Below are positions 43,723 to 53,148 of a stretch of DNA of 54,469 bases, in pieces. The stretch lies in contig NZ_JAVKPK010000021.1 of the NCBI RefSeq assembly GCF_031461075.1, forward strand, positions 1 to 54,469. Direction: 5' to 3'. Source of the DNA: Methanosarcina baikalica (lineage in GTDB: Archaea > Halobacteriota > Methanosarcinia > Methanosarcinales > Methanosarcinaceae). The notes beneath the pieces are model-generated. The model was given only the letters and a program-made list of their open reading frames with translations. It searched no databases and was not told the DNA's origin. The first letter of the stretch is position 1; every line of letters begins with the position of its first letter. Position numbers and translations under genes: made by a program.

Positions 43723-44856
43723 TTACAGATTCTTTTTAGTAAAAGCAAGTTGGAAAATAAAGAGTGCAGAAACTTTTAACTGCAAAAAACTTAATTGAGG
43801 AAAACAGTAGAAATTTTCTAATTTCGCTGCCACACTTATTTTGATGGTAAATTCCGTACCTTTATCCTTATTTAATTCCATTTTGCCTTCAAGCTGATCT
43901 ACAAACTGAGGAATAAAATATTTATCTGCCTGAAAAACAATTCCCTTAAAATTTTCTATGGATGAGCGATATCTTTCTTCGCTTTTTTGTACTCTCTCGT
44001 GGGCAAGTTCTCTTTCAGTTATGTCCTTTATTACTCCAAGAAGTTTGTAGGGTTTACCGTCTTTATCCAGAAGGCGTACTCCTCTATCTTCTGCGTAGAA
44101 GTGAGTTCCATCTTTTTTCCTGAACCTGAACTCTTGCCTGTATTTTCCCCTTTGTTCTGAATTTTCATGACTTTTCATTAATTCGCTCTCGATCTTCAGG
44201 ATGAATATATGCGATCCAGACGTCAGGAGGAATGTCCTGGAACACCTTAGACAGACAATCCCGTAACTTCTTCAATAGCACCTTGCAGGCTGCCTTTATT
44301 ACTTTTGAAGTCAGTCATATACAAGCTGTTCTGTCTGTTCCGTGATAAAACAGTACCTCTCTTCTTTTTCCAGAAGTTTTCTCTAGATTTCATCGCGTTC
44401 GGTAATATCCTGCAGTACCGTAAAAAGCCCCAGAATCTCCCCATTTTCATTGCTGAAAGTTGATTTATTTACTAGAAAAAGTCTCTTTATGCCGTCTACA
44501 CAAATTCCCTCATACTGGTGTGTACTTGTTCCACCCTGTCTCAGGAGTTTTGCATCATCCTTTTCCCATCCTTTTACGTGCTCCAGTAGAGATATCCCAT
44601 TTACAACAGATCTTTCTGGAAACCTTTCCGCAATCTTTCTGCCCACTTCGAGGAGTTTATGTCCCACAATTTTTTCTTCCGGAAGACCCACAATCTGCCT
44701 GGCATAAATTTCATTTACACCAAGATAAATTCCGTTCCTGTCTTTATAGCAAACAGGGTTAAGCATCGTGTTGAGTATTCCTTTTATAAAGTAATAGTTA
44801 TCTTGAGATACAGACTTAATTTTTGAATTTTTTCGACCCATCGGGAACTCTTTCAT
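43723..44856 (-). pseudogene. Decayed PAS-domain sensor histidine kinase
   Basis: Reading right to left there are pieces of one gene in different frames. First comes a PAS domain (44383-44856: NTMLNPVCYKDRNGIYLGVN, then LQDITERDEI). Next is a second PAS end (43723-44178: EFRFRKKDGTHFYAEDRGVRLLDKDGKP, then GVIKDITERELAHERV). It jumps directly to the very end of a kinase ATPase domain (LEGKMELNKDKGTEFTIKI). The HisKA and most of the HATPase region are missing, and at least one frameshift lies between the pieces. Signalling activity is not possible. Confidence 0.8.
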
Positions 44857-45230
44857 ATCCTTTTGACCCCTAAACGTTTTAAATCCAGGCTCTCTAAAAT
44901 TGTTTATTCAGGAAATAGTTTCCAAACTATTGATTCAGTTTTTGTTTTCATAATCTGATGTAAGATATCTATAAAAAATACAGCTATTTTGCAGCTTATT
45001 CCAAATTTATTTTTTATAAAACCCAGATTATATTATAATGTGTTTATAAGCAATACCCGGATATATGAATTTATATACGTACCTTTTATCTTTTGTGAAT
45101 TTTTTATCCATTAAAAATAATCTAGCCGTACAATTTCTCAGAAGCCGAATAAAAGGAAATAAGAAAGTATAGAAAAAGGTAGGGAAAAGCCCAGATCCGG
45201 GAAAATAGACAAAAGTAAGAAATAAAATGT
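44857..45230. other. Intergenic region
   Basis: AT-rich DNA holding the upstream side of the decayed kinase and the 3' side of the CooT gene. I see no gene or notable repeat. Confidence 0.4.
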
Positions 45231-45419
45231 TCAGTTTGCAAGGATAAGGGCTTCTCCGCGTGAAAAATTAACTTCCTTGATTGAGCCTGCGATAGTCATT
45301 TGATCTCCAAGAATTCCGGTAAGCTGGATTGAATCTCCTTCAACCAAGATCTTTGCCACGGAATCCATAATCCTTTCATGCCTGTCTCCACGAAGCAAGA
45401 TTACATTGATCTCACACAT
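45231..45419 (-). CDS. cooT: CooT-type nickel-binding small protein
   Basis: The 62-aa protein begins MCEINVILLRGDRHERIMDSV and has the family pattern of a small beta barrel (KILVEGDSIQLTGILGDQ, then IKEVNFSRGEALIL). Cys2 is the residue linked to nickel binding in CooT, which helps nickel insertion into CO dehydrogenase. A methanogen has abundant nickel enzymes, so a nickel-handling role is plausible, but no CODH gene is adjacent here. Confidence 0.85.
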   Translation of the reverse strand: MCEINVILLRGDRHERIMDSVAKILVEGDSIQLTGILGDQMTIAGSIKEVNFSRGEALILAN

Positions 45420-45609
45420 TTTCTATTTCTCCCTGAAATTTATTCCAGTTTATTCAATTTTGTTGATTTCATTCGAGCATAAATTATGTTTTTATTTTTT
45501 ATACCTAGTTACAGCGCCTAACGATATAACTTTGTTATTTTTGTCTTATCTACAAGTCATTTAGTAATCCGACAATAAAAGGCTGCCGAAAAATTTATCC
45601 GATAAAACC

Positions 45610-46491
45610 TCATGGACAGTTCATCAGTTTTGCGACGGATAAACCCTGTTCAAGCCCGAGATCTTCAGCCACACATTCGCATTTTGTAAGAAGCATATAA
45701 GCAATAGGCCCGAAGTTATGTTCTGAGAGGGTCTCGTAATTGGCCATGCCCTTGCTGATAATAAGGGTTGCGTCCTTCATGGATTTGAGCAGTTCGGCTG
45801 GAGCTTCCTCAATCAGGACACCTACAGCGTTTGAGCCGGTAGTCAGGATTCTGTCGACCTTTTTGTCGATTTCGAATTCTCTTACCTCTTCCAGGGTCAC
45901 ATCTGTGAGAATCGGCCCACCCCGGACTACAAGAGTGATCTTTCCACCAAGTTTTTTGATAATATCAAAAACAAGCATATCAAAGAGAATTTCTCCGCAA
46001 TTATCGGCAATATAAATAACATCCTGCAGAAGCCCGAGCATTTTAGGAGTATCGTCCACATCAAGCCCTTGTTCGAAGTATTTCAGAAAAGCAGCCTCAA
46101 ACTTGTCTTCACTGGCATCAAAGCCCATAATTCCGAAATCAAAGTAATTCGCAATCACAGATGCCAGCACTGCCCGCCTGAATAGTTCTCTGTCGTCAGG
46201 AGAATTTTCATAAATCTTTTCTTTTGCCGCAGGTAGGACTTTCAGTGCAGCCTGGCTAATGAGCTTTTTTGTTACCGCATAAGGATCATTGTCCCCCAGA
46301 ATCTCATAGCATTTTCTGTGAATCCTGGTGGCTACGGAGGCGGATACTGCTTCAGGGCTGTAATGGTTATTCATAACTCCAAGGCATTCCTTGATGGTCT
46401 TGCTTATGAGGTCCTCATCATCCGTAGAAAGCTTAGACTGGAAGTGCACTCTCGAAAGCAGGCAATAGGTACAGCGTGGGTTCATCTTCAT
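45610..46491 (-). CDS. DUF89/ARMT1-like damage-control phosphatase
   Basis: The product is 293 aa. The N-terminal C-T-Y-C pair and the metal-binding DVIYIADNCGEILFD segment are family hallmarks, followed by VVRGGPILTDVTLEE, TTGSNAVGV and ISKGMANYE. Archaeal DUF89 proteins dephosphorylate damaged or surplus sugar phosphates and related metabolites. ATG 46491 is preferred because AGGAAA is upstream and the family begins at MKMNPRC; the frame is open further, to 46557. Confidence 0.9.
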   Translation of the reverse strand: MKMNPRCTYCLLSRVHFQSKLSTDDEDLISKTIKECLGVMNNHYSPEAVSASVATRIHRKCYEILGDNDPYAVTKKLISQAALKVLPAAKEKIYENSPDDRELFRRAVLASVIANYFDFGIMGFDASEDKFEAAFLKYFEQGLDVDDTPKMLGLLQDVIYIADNCGEILFDMLVFDIIKKLGGKITLVVRGGPILTDVTLEEVREFEIDKKVDRILTTGSNAVGVLIEEAPAELLKSMKDATLIISKGMANYETLSEHNFGPIAYMLLTKCECVAEDLGLEQGLSVAKLMNCP

Positions 46492-46763
46492 GGGAACATT
46501 TCCTGTTTTTTGGATCCGGGATAGACTTGCCAGAAAACTACAGATATTTCGCGGCAAATGTTATAGAATTTACTCTTCTTGACAGAGTAGATATTTAAAA
46601 ATGTAACTGAACCCGGAAAGCATAGAAAAAATCCAGAACATATATATTTTGTAGAATCTATAACTTTAATTAATGAGATCAAACGAGATAAAACGGGATG
46701 CTCTGCAGGAAAGTTAACCTGAGAAGACAAATTCTTTATAGCTTGAGTTTAAAATAATTTACA

Positions 46764-48284
46764 ATGATGTCCGCAATTAGAAAATTCAAGCCTTTCCAAG
46801 TTCTGTTTTTCCTTACAATACTCTTCATCTTTATCACTTCTCCAGCTCCGGCCTCTGCACTGACCGAATCGGAGGTAAATCCTGTTAATACACCTGAAGG
46901 TGTAGTCGTGCTAATTGTGGACGGCCTGAGCGCCCCTTTTATCTATCCGGAGCTTACGCCGCATGCACTTGACGGCACGCCTCTTGAAAAAGCCAGTCTT
47001 GAAAATATTCCGAAAATAAATGAGGATAGTGCCAGGATTCTGGAATTCCGTGCCCCTCAGACCTTTACCGAAGGAGGACACTCAGTCCTTGTCACAGGAA
47101 ATCCGGGTGCAGATAGCGAGTTAGTGAGTTTCAAAGACGCAACTGTTTTTGATGTTTTACACAGGCAAGGTTACCTATGTATTGGGGTGATGGAAAAAGG
47201 GGATTCTTGGTCGATTCGCGCCGAGCAGGACGTTATTCTCAGGGACGAAAACAACTCGATAAACAACATGAAAATCGCGCTTGAGCAACAAGAGCAGTCC
47301 CCTGATACCCCCGAGATACCTGGAGGACTTTTACAGGTTCTGGAAGAGGCGGCTGACAAAGCGCCCGGATATATCACATCAAAAGAGACGCGTGAAAAAT
47401 ATAGTGGATATGACAGGTGGGGCATCGATACAGCATGTGCTGTTGTTGAGTATATGGCCCGAAACATGCCAGGGAAAAAATACATGCTCACTGTCAATGT
47501 AGGAGCAATAGATTCGAGCGGACATCACAGAGATAATTACGGGTATGTAGACTGTATCGAATGTCTTGATGCCGATATCTCCCCACTTTACGAGCTCTGC
47601 AAGAAAAATAACCTTGCCTTTGTCCTGACAGCAGATCACGGGATGGGTTTTTCCAAAGATGATTCCAAAGGAGGGCATCAATCCGAAAAATTCTCGAGTA
47701 CTGAGGAAACCCAACTGGTTCCCCTGATAGTTTATGCGCAGGATATTGAAAGTGGGGTTGTCAGCGGAAAACATGGCCAGGAAGATTTTACCCCAACGCT
47801 TCTTGGGGTTCTTGATATTCCAGACAGGCCAAGGTTTGTAGAAGGAAAGCAAATTCTTCTGACAGGGCATGTGAACCTTAAAATAAAACTTCCGGAAAAG
47901 GGGTATGCAGAACTCAGGAAGGACGGAAACCTTATCACTTCCCTGAAAAACGATGACCAGTTCGTCTTCCTGGGGCTTGAGCCGGGAAGTACCTATATAG
48001 TTAGAGCTGCTCTTGATTCCGGAAAAAGTCTTGAAGAACAGGAAAAAGAGGTCCTTCTTGAAACCGATTCGGTGATAGAATTTATGGAAAAGGGACATAA
48101 AAACACGGAAAATGTAAAATCTGATCTCGGTTCCGAAGAAAATACCACTTCTATGGCAGGTTTTTTGAAAGGAAATTCGGAGGCTTCTAATTCGAATTCA
48201 AAACATCTGATAGGATATTTTGTGATAGGGCTAGTCAATCTTGCAGGAGTTGCAGCTATTGCAAAAATACTGAAAAAGAACTGA
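46764..48284 (+). CDS. Exported alkaline-phosphatase-fold protein with C-terminal membrane anchor
   Basis: The product is 506 aa. The signal is FLTILFIFITSPAPASA. The AlkP-fold metal and nucleophile motifs are visible: VLIVDGLS near the N-terminus, APQTFTEGGHSVLVTG with the candidate nucleophile Thr, then VNVGAIDSSGHHRDNY and VLTADHGMG. A carboxypeptidase-regulatory-like beta domain follows (PEKGYAELRKDGNL). A final helix (LIGYFVIGLVNLAGVAAIA) anchors it outside the membrane. It resembles cofactor-independent phosphoglycerate mutase-like hydrolases of the surface; the substrate is unknown. Confidence 0.85.
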   Translation: MMSAIRKFKPFQVLFFLTILFIFITSPAPASALTESEVNPVNTPEGVVVLIVDGLSAPFIYPELTPHALDGTPLEKASLENIPKINEDSARILEFRAPQTFTEGGHSVLVTGNPGADSELVSFKDATVFDVLHRQGYLCIGVMEKGDSWSIRAEQDVILRDENNSINNMKIALEQQEQSPDTPEIPGGLLQVLEEAADKAPGYITSKETREKYSGYDRWGIDTACAVVEYMARNMPGKKYMLTVNVGAIDSSGHHRDNYGYVDCIECLDADISPLYELCKKNNLAFVLTADHGMGFSKDDSKGGHQSEKFSSTEETQLVPLIVYAQDIESGVVSGKHGQEDFTPTLLGVLDIPDRPRFVEGKQILLTGHVNLKIKLPEKGYAELRKDGNLITSLKNDDQFVFLGLEPGSTYIVRAALDSGKSLEEQEKEVLLETDSVIEFMEKGHKNTENVKSDLGSEENTTSMAGFLKGNSEASNSNSKHLIGYFVIGLVNLAGVAAIAKILKKN

Positions 48285-48299
48285 ATAAATCAAGGGAAA

Positions 48300-48587
48300 T
48301 CAGGGTCTGACTGAAAAGCCGTACACGTTTCCTAAGGCTTCTTTAAAAGTGACATCAACATCTTCCACGTGAGCAAATGTGGGCCCTTTCCGAAGCTCTT
48401 TTATCAGAAGCTCGATGGCTTCCTGCCTGCCTTCTGCGATTACAAAAACCCTTCCGTCCCTGAGGTTCACAGGGTTACAGTCCACACCAAAACGTTCGGC
48501 AGCGTTTCTTGCAAACCTCCGAAAACCCACGCCCTGTACCCTTCCGGAAACATAAATTTCCGCCCGCACAGTTTCTCCAGAACTCAC
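48300..48587 (-). CDS. acyP: Acylphosphatase
   Basis: The 95-aa protein has the acylphosphatase signature SGRVQGVGFRRFA, with the catalytic Arg in G-F-R, and N-L-R-D-G-R-V with the catalytic Asn. The family hydrolyses acyl phosphates such as acetyl phosphate or 1,3-bisphosphoglycerate. It converges with the AlkP-fold gene (15 nt gap). Confidence 0.96.
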   Translation of the reverse strand: MSSGETVRAEIYVSGRVQGVGFRRFARNAAERFGVDCNPVNLRDGRVFVIAEGRQEAIELLIKELRKGPTFAHVEDVDVTFKEALGNVYGFSVRP

Positions 48588-48680
48588 ATCTGGCTATTTT
48601 GAATAACCCTGATATATATCTATGGTTATTTCGAGAGCAATTCCAATATCTATAAAACTTCATCTCTCTTAATATCAAGC

Positions 48681-49721
48681 ATGCAGGAGATTATTTTTAT
48701 CGATGAAGGCAGCCTTCCCACACCTGAGGGTATCACAAGGGAGTGGGTAAAGGCTGTAGCTGAAAATCGAAATGAAGACGAAAAACTCTTTTCAATAATA
48801 AGGGAGGCTTTCCAGAGAAAAATTGATGTGGGAGTGCACGTTCCCACGTATCCTCAGTTTAGAGATATGATAGGTCAGTTCCTGGATATCATCAGAGAAG
48901 AAAAGAATTGTTATGAACCTTATGTGCTAAAAGAAGAAAATGCAAAGATCCTTGAGCTGGAAATAATTGATGAGGTTGCAAAACAATATAAAAAAGATAC
49001 AGGAAAGACTCTTGAAGTTAGGGTTTGTATTGCAGGCCCTACAGATATGTATCTTCAGGCTTTCGGGGCAACAGCTTTTGTGGACGCTTATAATATCCTT
49101 GCACTGGATATTGAGAAATTCATTAAACAGGCATTTAAAACAGCAAAAAATTTCAAAATTAAAGTTATAGCTCTGGATGAAATCAGCCTGGGATTAAATG
49201 ATAAGATTCAGTTTTCTGACGCTGACATCATATCGGCTCTTACAGTTGCCTCTACTTATGCTCGGCAGCAGGGAACAGACATGGAGATTCATCTGTATTC
49301 CCCATTGAAGTATAAGCTTATATGTGAGACCCCTATCAATGTCATCGGATTTGAGTATGCGGGAACTCCTTCCTACCTGGATCTTCTGGATAGAAAAGTC
49401 CTGGAGGATTCAAATACGTATGTAGGAGTCGGAGTATCGAGAACCGATATTTTCAGTCTTATAGGCATTATTAATGAAAAGTATAGAGTTAATGCCTGGA
49501 AGGAAAAGGAATATCTGCAAAAAATCGTAACCGAGCTAGAGACTTCAGATGTCATAAAAAAGAGGCTTGAAACGGCTTTTTCCATTCTTGGGGATCGCAT
49601 AAAGTATGCGAATCCGGACTGCGGACTGGCGTTCTGGCCGGATCAGGACCTTGCTTTCAAGCTGCTTGAGAATACAGCAAAAGCTATTAATGAATTTAAT
49701 GCAGAAAAGAGGGATCAGTGA
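48681..49721 (+). CDS. Core-MetE-like methyltransferase family protein
   Basis: The product is 346 aa. It aligns in layout with the C-terminal (core) part of cobalamin-independent methionine synthase. Possible zinc ligands are H204 in EIHLYSPL, E225 in GFEYAG and C314 in YANPDCGLAF. The position that is Cys in the H-x-C pair of MetE is Tyr206 here. Archaeal core-MetE proteins use methyl-corrinoid proteins rather than folate; with one ligand changed, activity may differ. No cobalamin protein is adjacent. Confidence 0.78.
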   Translation: MQEIIFIDEGSLPTPEGITREWVKAVAENRNEDEKLFSIIREAFQRKIDVGVHVPTYPQFRDMIGQFLDIIREEKNCYEPYVLKEENAKILELEIIDEVAKQYKKDTGKTLEVRVCIAGPTDMYLQAFGATAFVDAYNILALDIEKFIKQAFKTAKNFKIKVIALDEISLGLNDKIQFSDADIISALTVASTYARQQGTDMEIHLYSPLKYKLICETPINVIGFEYAGTPSYLDLLDRKVLEDSNTYVGVGVSRTDIFSLIGIINEKYRVNAWKEKEYLQKIVTELETSDVIKKRLETAFSILGDRIKYANPDCGLAFWPDQDLAFKLLENTAKAINEFNAEKRDQ

Positions 49722-50130
49722 ATAAATTAAACTGAGTATTAAAAATCACTCTCAGCCTAGATCGACTAAAAGCGATCAGCTTCTTCTGAGAGCGAGCAAC
49801 ACTTTCATATCTTCTTCGATAAGCTTCGCTAATATACATCAAACTTTTCTTCGCTGAAAGAGCGAATGCCACTATTTTTTCGTTTGGATCTGGTTCCCAT
49901 GCTATCTTAAGGAAATTCTTTAAGTGTCTGAAAATGTTGCTTGCACTCCAGAAAATGGGTACAACACCTATTAATGCGCTTCTGAAGGTTTTTTACCTGT
50001 GAAAAATTTTTCTATAGATGCCGAAAATAACAGGAGAGCTGGGAAACTCAATATAAAATAAAATGCCAGCGCGGCACTATAAGTCATGGTATCGTCTTCT
50101 ATCCATTCCTTTACTGTTCTGGTACAGATT
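49696..50130 (-). pseudogene. Decayed YihY/BrkB membrane protein gene
   Basis: On the minus strand the reading starts as RTVKEWIEDDTMTYSAALAF then YFILSFPALLLFSASIEKFF, the typical first helix of the YihY/BrkB family. It then breaks by frameshift near 49990 and resumes as RSALIGVVPIFWSASNIFRH and AWEPDPNEKIVAFALSAKKS. No intact start is present, and the 3' end runs into the MetE-like gene. Confidence 0.6.
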
Positions 50131-50337
50131 TACTATGTACCCCCAGCTCATATTCTCCTCTAATTTATAATATATTGGACTTTTGAGCTAAACCCAAAAC
50201 TCAAAATTGCTTCTTTAAATCTTGTATTCTGAATAGCCAATCGAGTTTCTGATCATGGAAAACAGTTGTGAAACTCATACTGATTGAGAATAAAAGTGAT
50301 TTTGGTATGAGCTCAATAAATGAATTGATCCTAGCTT
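50131..50337. other. Intergenic region
   Basis: No feature is supported between the decayed membrane-protein gene and the winged-helix gene end. Confidence 0.35.
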
Positions 50338-50679
50338 TCAATTTAGCTTTAATAACCATATGTTACTGGCTTTGTAAGCGTGGATCTTGTCTTCCCTCGC
50401 GAGCCAGCCGATGGCCATTATAGCAATTGAGGCATCAAATCCATTTTCAGCAAGATAATTCTTTATCTGGCTCAGGGTACATTCTCCTTTTTCTAGCCTG
50501 CGGTAAAGTACGCCTGCGGCTTCTCCGATTTTTAAATTCAGATCTTCTGTATCCATGCTCGATCCTTCCGAAAATTTTTCACTTATAATGCGGTTTAGGG
50601 CCGATTCCCCTTCCTCAAGCTTTTGATAAAGCGCTCTGGAAGTTTTTCCAATTTTTGAATTCAGGTCTTCCATATCCAT
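50338..50679 (-). CDS. DUF2582-type winged-helix protein with duplicated first helix
   Basis: The product is 113 aa. The C-terminal part is the family pattern: IGEAAGVLYRRLEKGE, then a helix LSQIKNYLAENGFD, then the diagnostic AIGWLAREDKI. The N-terminal part (IGKTSRALYQKLEEGE) repeats the first helix unit, so the protein looks like one and a half domains. AGGAGGAA precedes the ATG. Members are small DNA- or protein-binding factors of unknown role. Confidence 0.8.
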   Translation of the reverse strand: MDMEDLNSKIGKTSRALYQKLEEGESALNRIISEKFSEGSSMDTEDLNLKIGEAAGVLYRRLEKGECTLSQIKNYLAENGFDASIAIMAIGWLAREDKIHAYKASNIWLLKLN

Positions 50680-51215
50680 AAAATGTTCCTCCTAAAATAA
50701 AAGGTCTCTGATTTTTGCATTTTTTTGATTGAAACACTGAATTTGTAGGCAGAATTCTGTTCAGTCAAACTCAAAATCAGAGATCTTAAGATTTCAAGTG
50801 ACTATTCAGCTACCATAAAATGAGTCAATTGATACTGATTTTATCTATATGGGTAACCCAAATTAGGATTCAGGATAAAATTAAAAACGGCTTCACTTGA
50901 CATCAGTTTACAAAATGATATTAAATATAGCATATATCACAAATCACGCAAATTACGGATCTTGATAGTGATTATTGAGTATCTGAATAGTTACGATTTC
51001 AATTAAAATGCAATAACCATCATTGGTCAAAATTACACTTTAAATATTTAACGGCTTAATGCTGCCGTTTTTAAGTTCAAATGCGTACAGTCCTATCCTG
51101 ATTGTAAGATCAAGTTTAATTTTAAGACATGCTCTTAAAGCCTAGGACTGGATTTTCAGCCTGGCTTAGCATATACTTCTAAAATAGAAAAACCGACATT
51201 CTCAATGCAGACTCT
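50680..51215. other. Long intergenic stretch
   Basis: AT-rich, gene-free as far as I can see. It contains the promoter side of the winged-helix gene. Confidence 0.4.
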
Positions 51216-51356
51216 TTATGCATAAATCATGATCGAATCAAGTCTTGCAGTACCTACCTTTGTCCAGTAATTACAAATGATACAGTACTGGGTCTCGCTG
51301 TCTGAGCTTACTTTCAGTTTAGCATGGCATTTTGGACATATTTTTAGACTTTTCGT
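51216..51356 (-). CDS. Small zinc-ribbon protein, no standard start codon
   Basis: The frame reads TKSLKICPKCHAKLKVSSDS then ETQYCIICNYWTKVG and ends IMIYA: a C-P-x-C and C-x-x-C zinc ribbon of 46 aa. Upstream the frame is closed by TAA just before GGGGG, and no ATG, GTG or TTG occurs before the first Cys pair. ACG at 51356 lies 7 nt after the G-run. Either translation starts at ACG, or the start was lost. Confidence 0.5.
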   Translation of the reverse strand, partial: TKSLKICPKCHAKLKVSSDSETQYCIICNYWTKVGTARLDSIMIYA

Positions 51357-51964
51357 AAATAAACCCCCTTAATACTAAAATAAATTCTATAGGACTTATG
51401 CAGTTTAACTGAGAAATCAATAGCACTACCTTTAACTGTTTAAAACATAAGTTTAAACCACAACTTCTATTATATTTGATTTTGCACATCATGTGTGTAA
51501 GTCATATCCTCTATTGTATCCCAATACAGCTGCTCTGTATTAATGCTCCATCAAACACATTCATCAGAACATGAAATTTACCCTCAGACTGTTCTTTCAC
51601 AATGCGCTCATATTTTACCATTAGATCTTTTCTGTCTCTTCCAGTTCAAATTATAGTAATATTATAATTACTTTAAATTAATTGTACAAAAAATTGTTTT
51701 GTGTCAAAACTTGCCTTTAGATTAAAAATTTCACAGCCGACATCGAACCCTAGATGAGATTCGTTATTAACCATAAATGTCATAAAAACAAGGTTAGAAA
51801 TCACATTTTTTGAAATTTCTACTGGAACTTAAAGGGTATTATTATATGGTAAATTCTTTGATTTATGTATCATATGTGGTCTATGATTTGATGATAATTA
51901 TTTAATGGCATTAGTACCCTAATACCCTCATTTTTTCAAAGATATTATTCATGGGCTTCAGTTT
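51357..51964. other. Long intergenic stretch with one weak small ORF
   Basis: On the minus strand, 51511-51621 encodes 36 aa (MVKYERIVKEQSEGKFHVLM then NVFDGALIQSS), which looks coding-like but has only a weak GGAAG site. It may be a fragment. No other gene is seen. Confidence 0.35.
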
Positions 51965-52465
51965 TTAACCTCCTGCCATATTGAGAAAATAGGTGGCATT
52001 TTTATGTACATCTGCGGAAAGTGGCATGTATCTTCCGATCATATTACCCATATTTCCGGTTATATTTCCGGTCATGTTACCCATATTGGTCATGTTTCCA
52101 TTCATGACTCCAGTCATGTTACATGTCATGTTTCCGGTCATGTTACCCATATCAGTCATGTTTCCATTCATGACTCCAGTCATGTTACCGGTCATGTTAC
52201 CCATATCGGTCATGTTTCCATTCATGGCTCCAGTCATGTTACATGTCATATTCCCAGTCATGTTACCCATGTTTCCGGTAATATTAAATATCGTATCGTT
52301 CTCTCCAGTCTGCGCTTGCGTGAACCCCAGAGAAAAAGCCAAGAATAACACTAGTGTAGCGTCCATAGCAAAACGTCGTATAAAATCGATTGCAACTATT
52401 CAGAATCATTGAATCTTTAAGGATTGACGCGACACTAGCAAAGAAACTATCAATTTCATTTTCAT
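51965..52465 (-). pseudogene. Secreted NMT-repeat protein gene broken by a MITE in the signal peptide
   Basis: The original start is ATG 52465 (GGGGAT ribosome site), reading MKMKLIVSL. Within the signal peptide the 84-bp element (52355-52438) is inserted and brings a TGA. Removing it gives MKMKLIVSLLVLFLAFSLGF then TQA, a normal signal peptide. Past the insertion the product has about ten N-M-T-G/N-M-T-D-M-G-N-M repeats rich in Met and Asn (glycosylation sites), then PLSADVHKNATYFLNMAGG. An ATG inside the element (52366) can give a 133-aa product with a shortened hydrophobic signal. Confidence 0.8.
52351..52438. mobile_element. MITE-like element (copy B), CTAG target duplication
   Basis: CTAG flanks both sides (52351-52354, 52435-52438); CACTAG is shared on both sides too. 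The ends are imperfect inverted repeats TGTAGCGTCCA / TTGACGCGACA. The interior matches the degenerate copy at 141-232. It encodes no protein. Its insertion point in the signal-peptide gene is exact at the codon level. Confidence 0.75.
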
Positions 52466-52851
52466 TTTTTATCCCCATATAAAAATTAGATCATTTGGGC
52501 CAACGGTATGAATTTACCCAATTAAATAAAAATGGATTTAAAATACTCAATATAATAATAGAGAGCTGGTTTATGAATAGGCGATTTCTATTAACTATTT
52601 ACCCTCTGCAGATGTCTGACAAATTTATTCATTTTCATCGCTAATATCTAAATATCGAAAACATCGAATTTTGATTTAGATTTCGTTATTCTTTTTACAA
52701 CGCATTCTCTTGACCATCACGGAATCGTTTGTAGTAAAAGCAAGCTTTTCAATTGTCCTGTTTTCACTGTCAATCGCCTTTAAATGAGTTCTCAGTACTT
52801 TGAGAATCGCAATTTGGGGTGTTATTTCATCATATATTCATCAACTTACTG
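52466..52851. other. Intergenic stretch
   Basis: No gene or structure is supported here apart from the ribosome-site region of the NMT-repeat gene at the left. Confidence 0.4.
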
Positions 52852-53016
52852 TTAAATACGCCCATAAAAAAACGAAATAATAGCGAGTATAACAAAGATT
52901 ATGACGAGCCACCTTGCAATCTCCATAGAGAACCCGGCAATTCCCCGTGCGCCCAGTACATATGCAATCAATGCTAATACTAAAAGGGCTACTGCAAGTC
53001 CTATCAAATCAATTAT
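52852..53016 (-). CDS. DUF1328-like small membrane protein, non-AUG start
   Basis: The product is 54 aa: two hydrophobic helices (IGLAVALLVLALIAYVL and WLVIIFVILAIISFF) with a GARGIAGFSMEIAR turn, the DUF1328 pattern. The frame is closed by TGA directly upstream. ATA 53016 sits 8 nt after GGGGG and gives the expected M-I-D-L-I start; a TTG inside (53007) would shorten it. In bacteria the family is stress-linked. It lies upstream of no operon partner. Confidence 0.7.
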   Translation of the reverse strand: MIDLIGLAVALLVLALIAYVLGARGIAGFSMEIARWLVIIFVILAIISFFYGRI

Positions 53017-53148
53017 GTTTCATTCCCCCTGTGGTTATTTTAACCGATAACTTAGAATAGTTTTCTTCTTAGTAAAGCGGTTAATGTATTCTCTTTCAGG
53101 CTGAGTGGCTTGAGATATGGGAGACATTAAAATGTCTCCCGAGTATGT

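Noticed and set aside
51993..52412. Plus-strand frames opposite the NMT-repeat gene
   Set aside because: Mirror of the repeat; no start signal.
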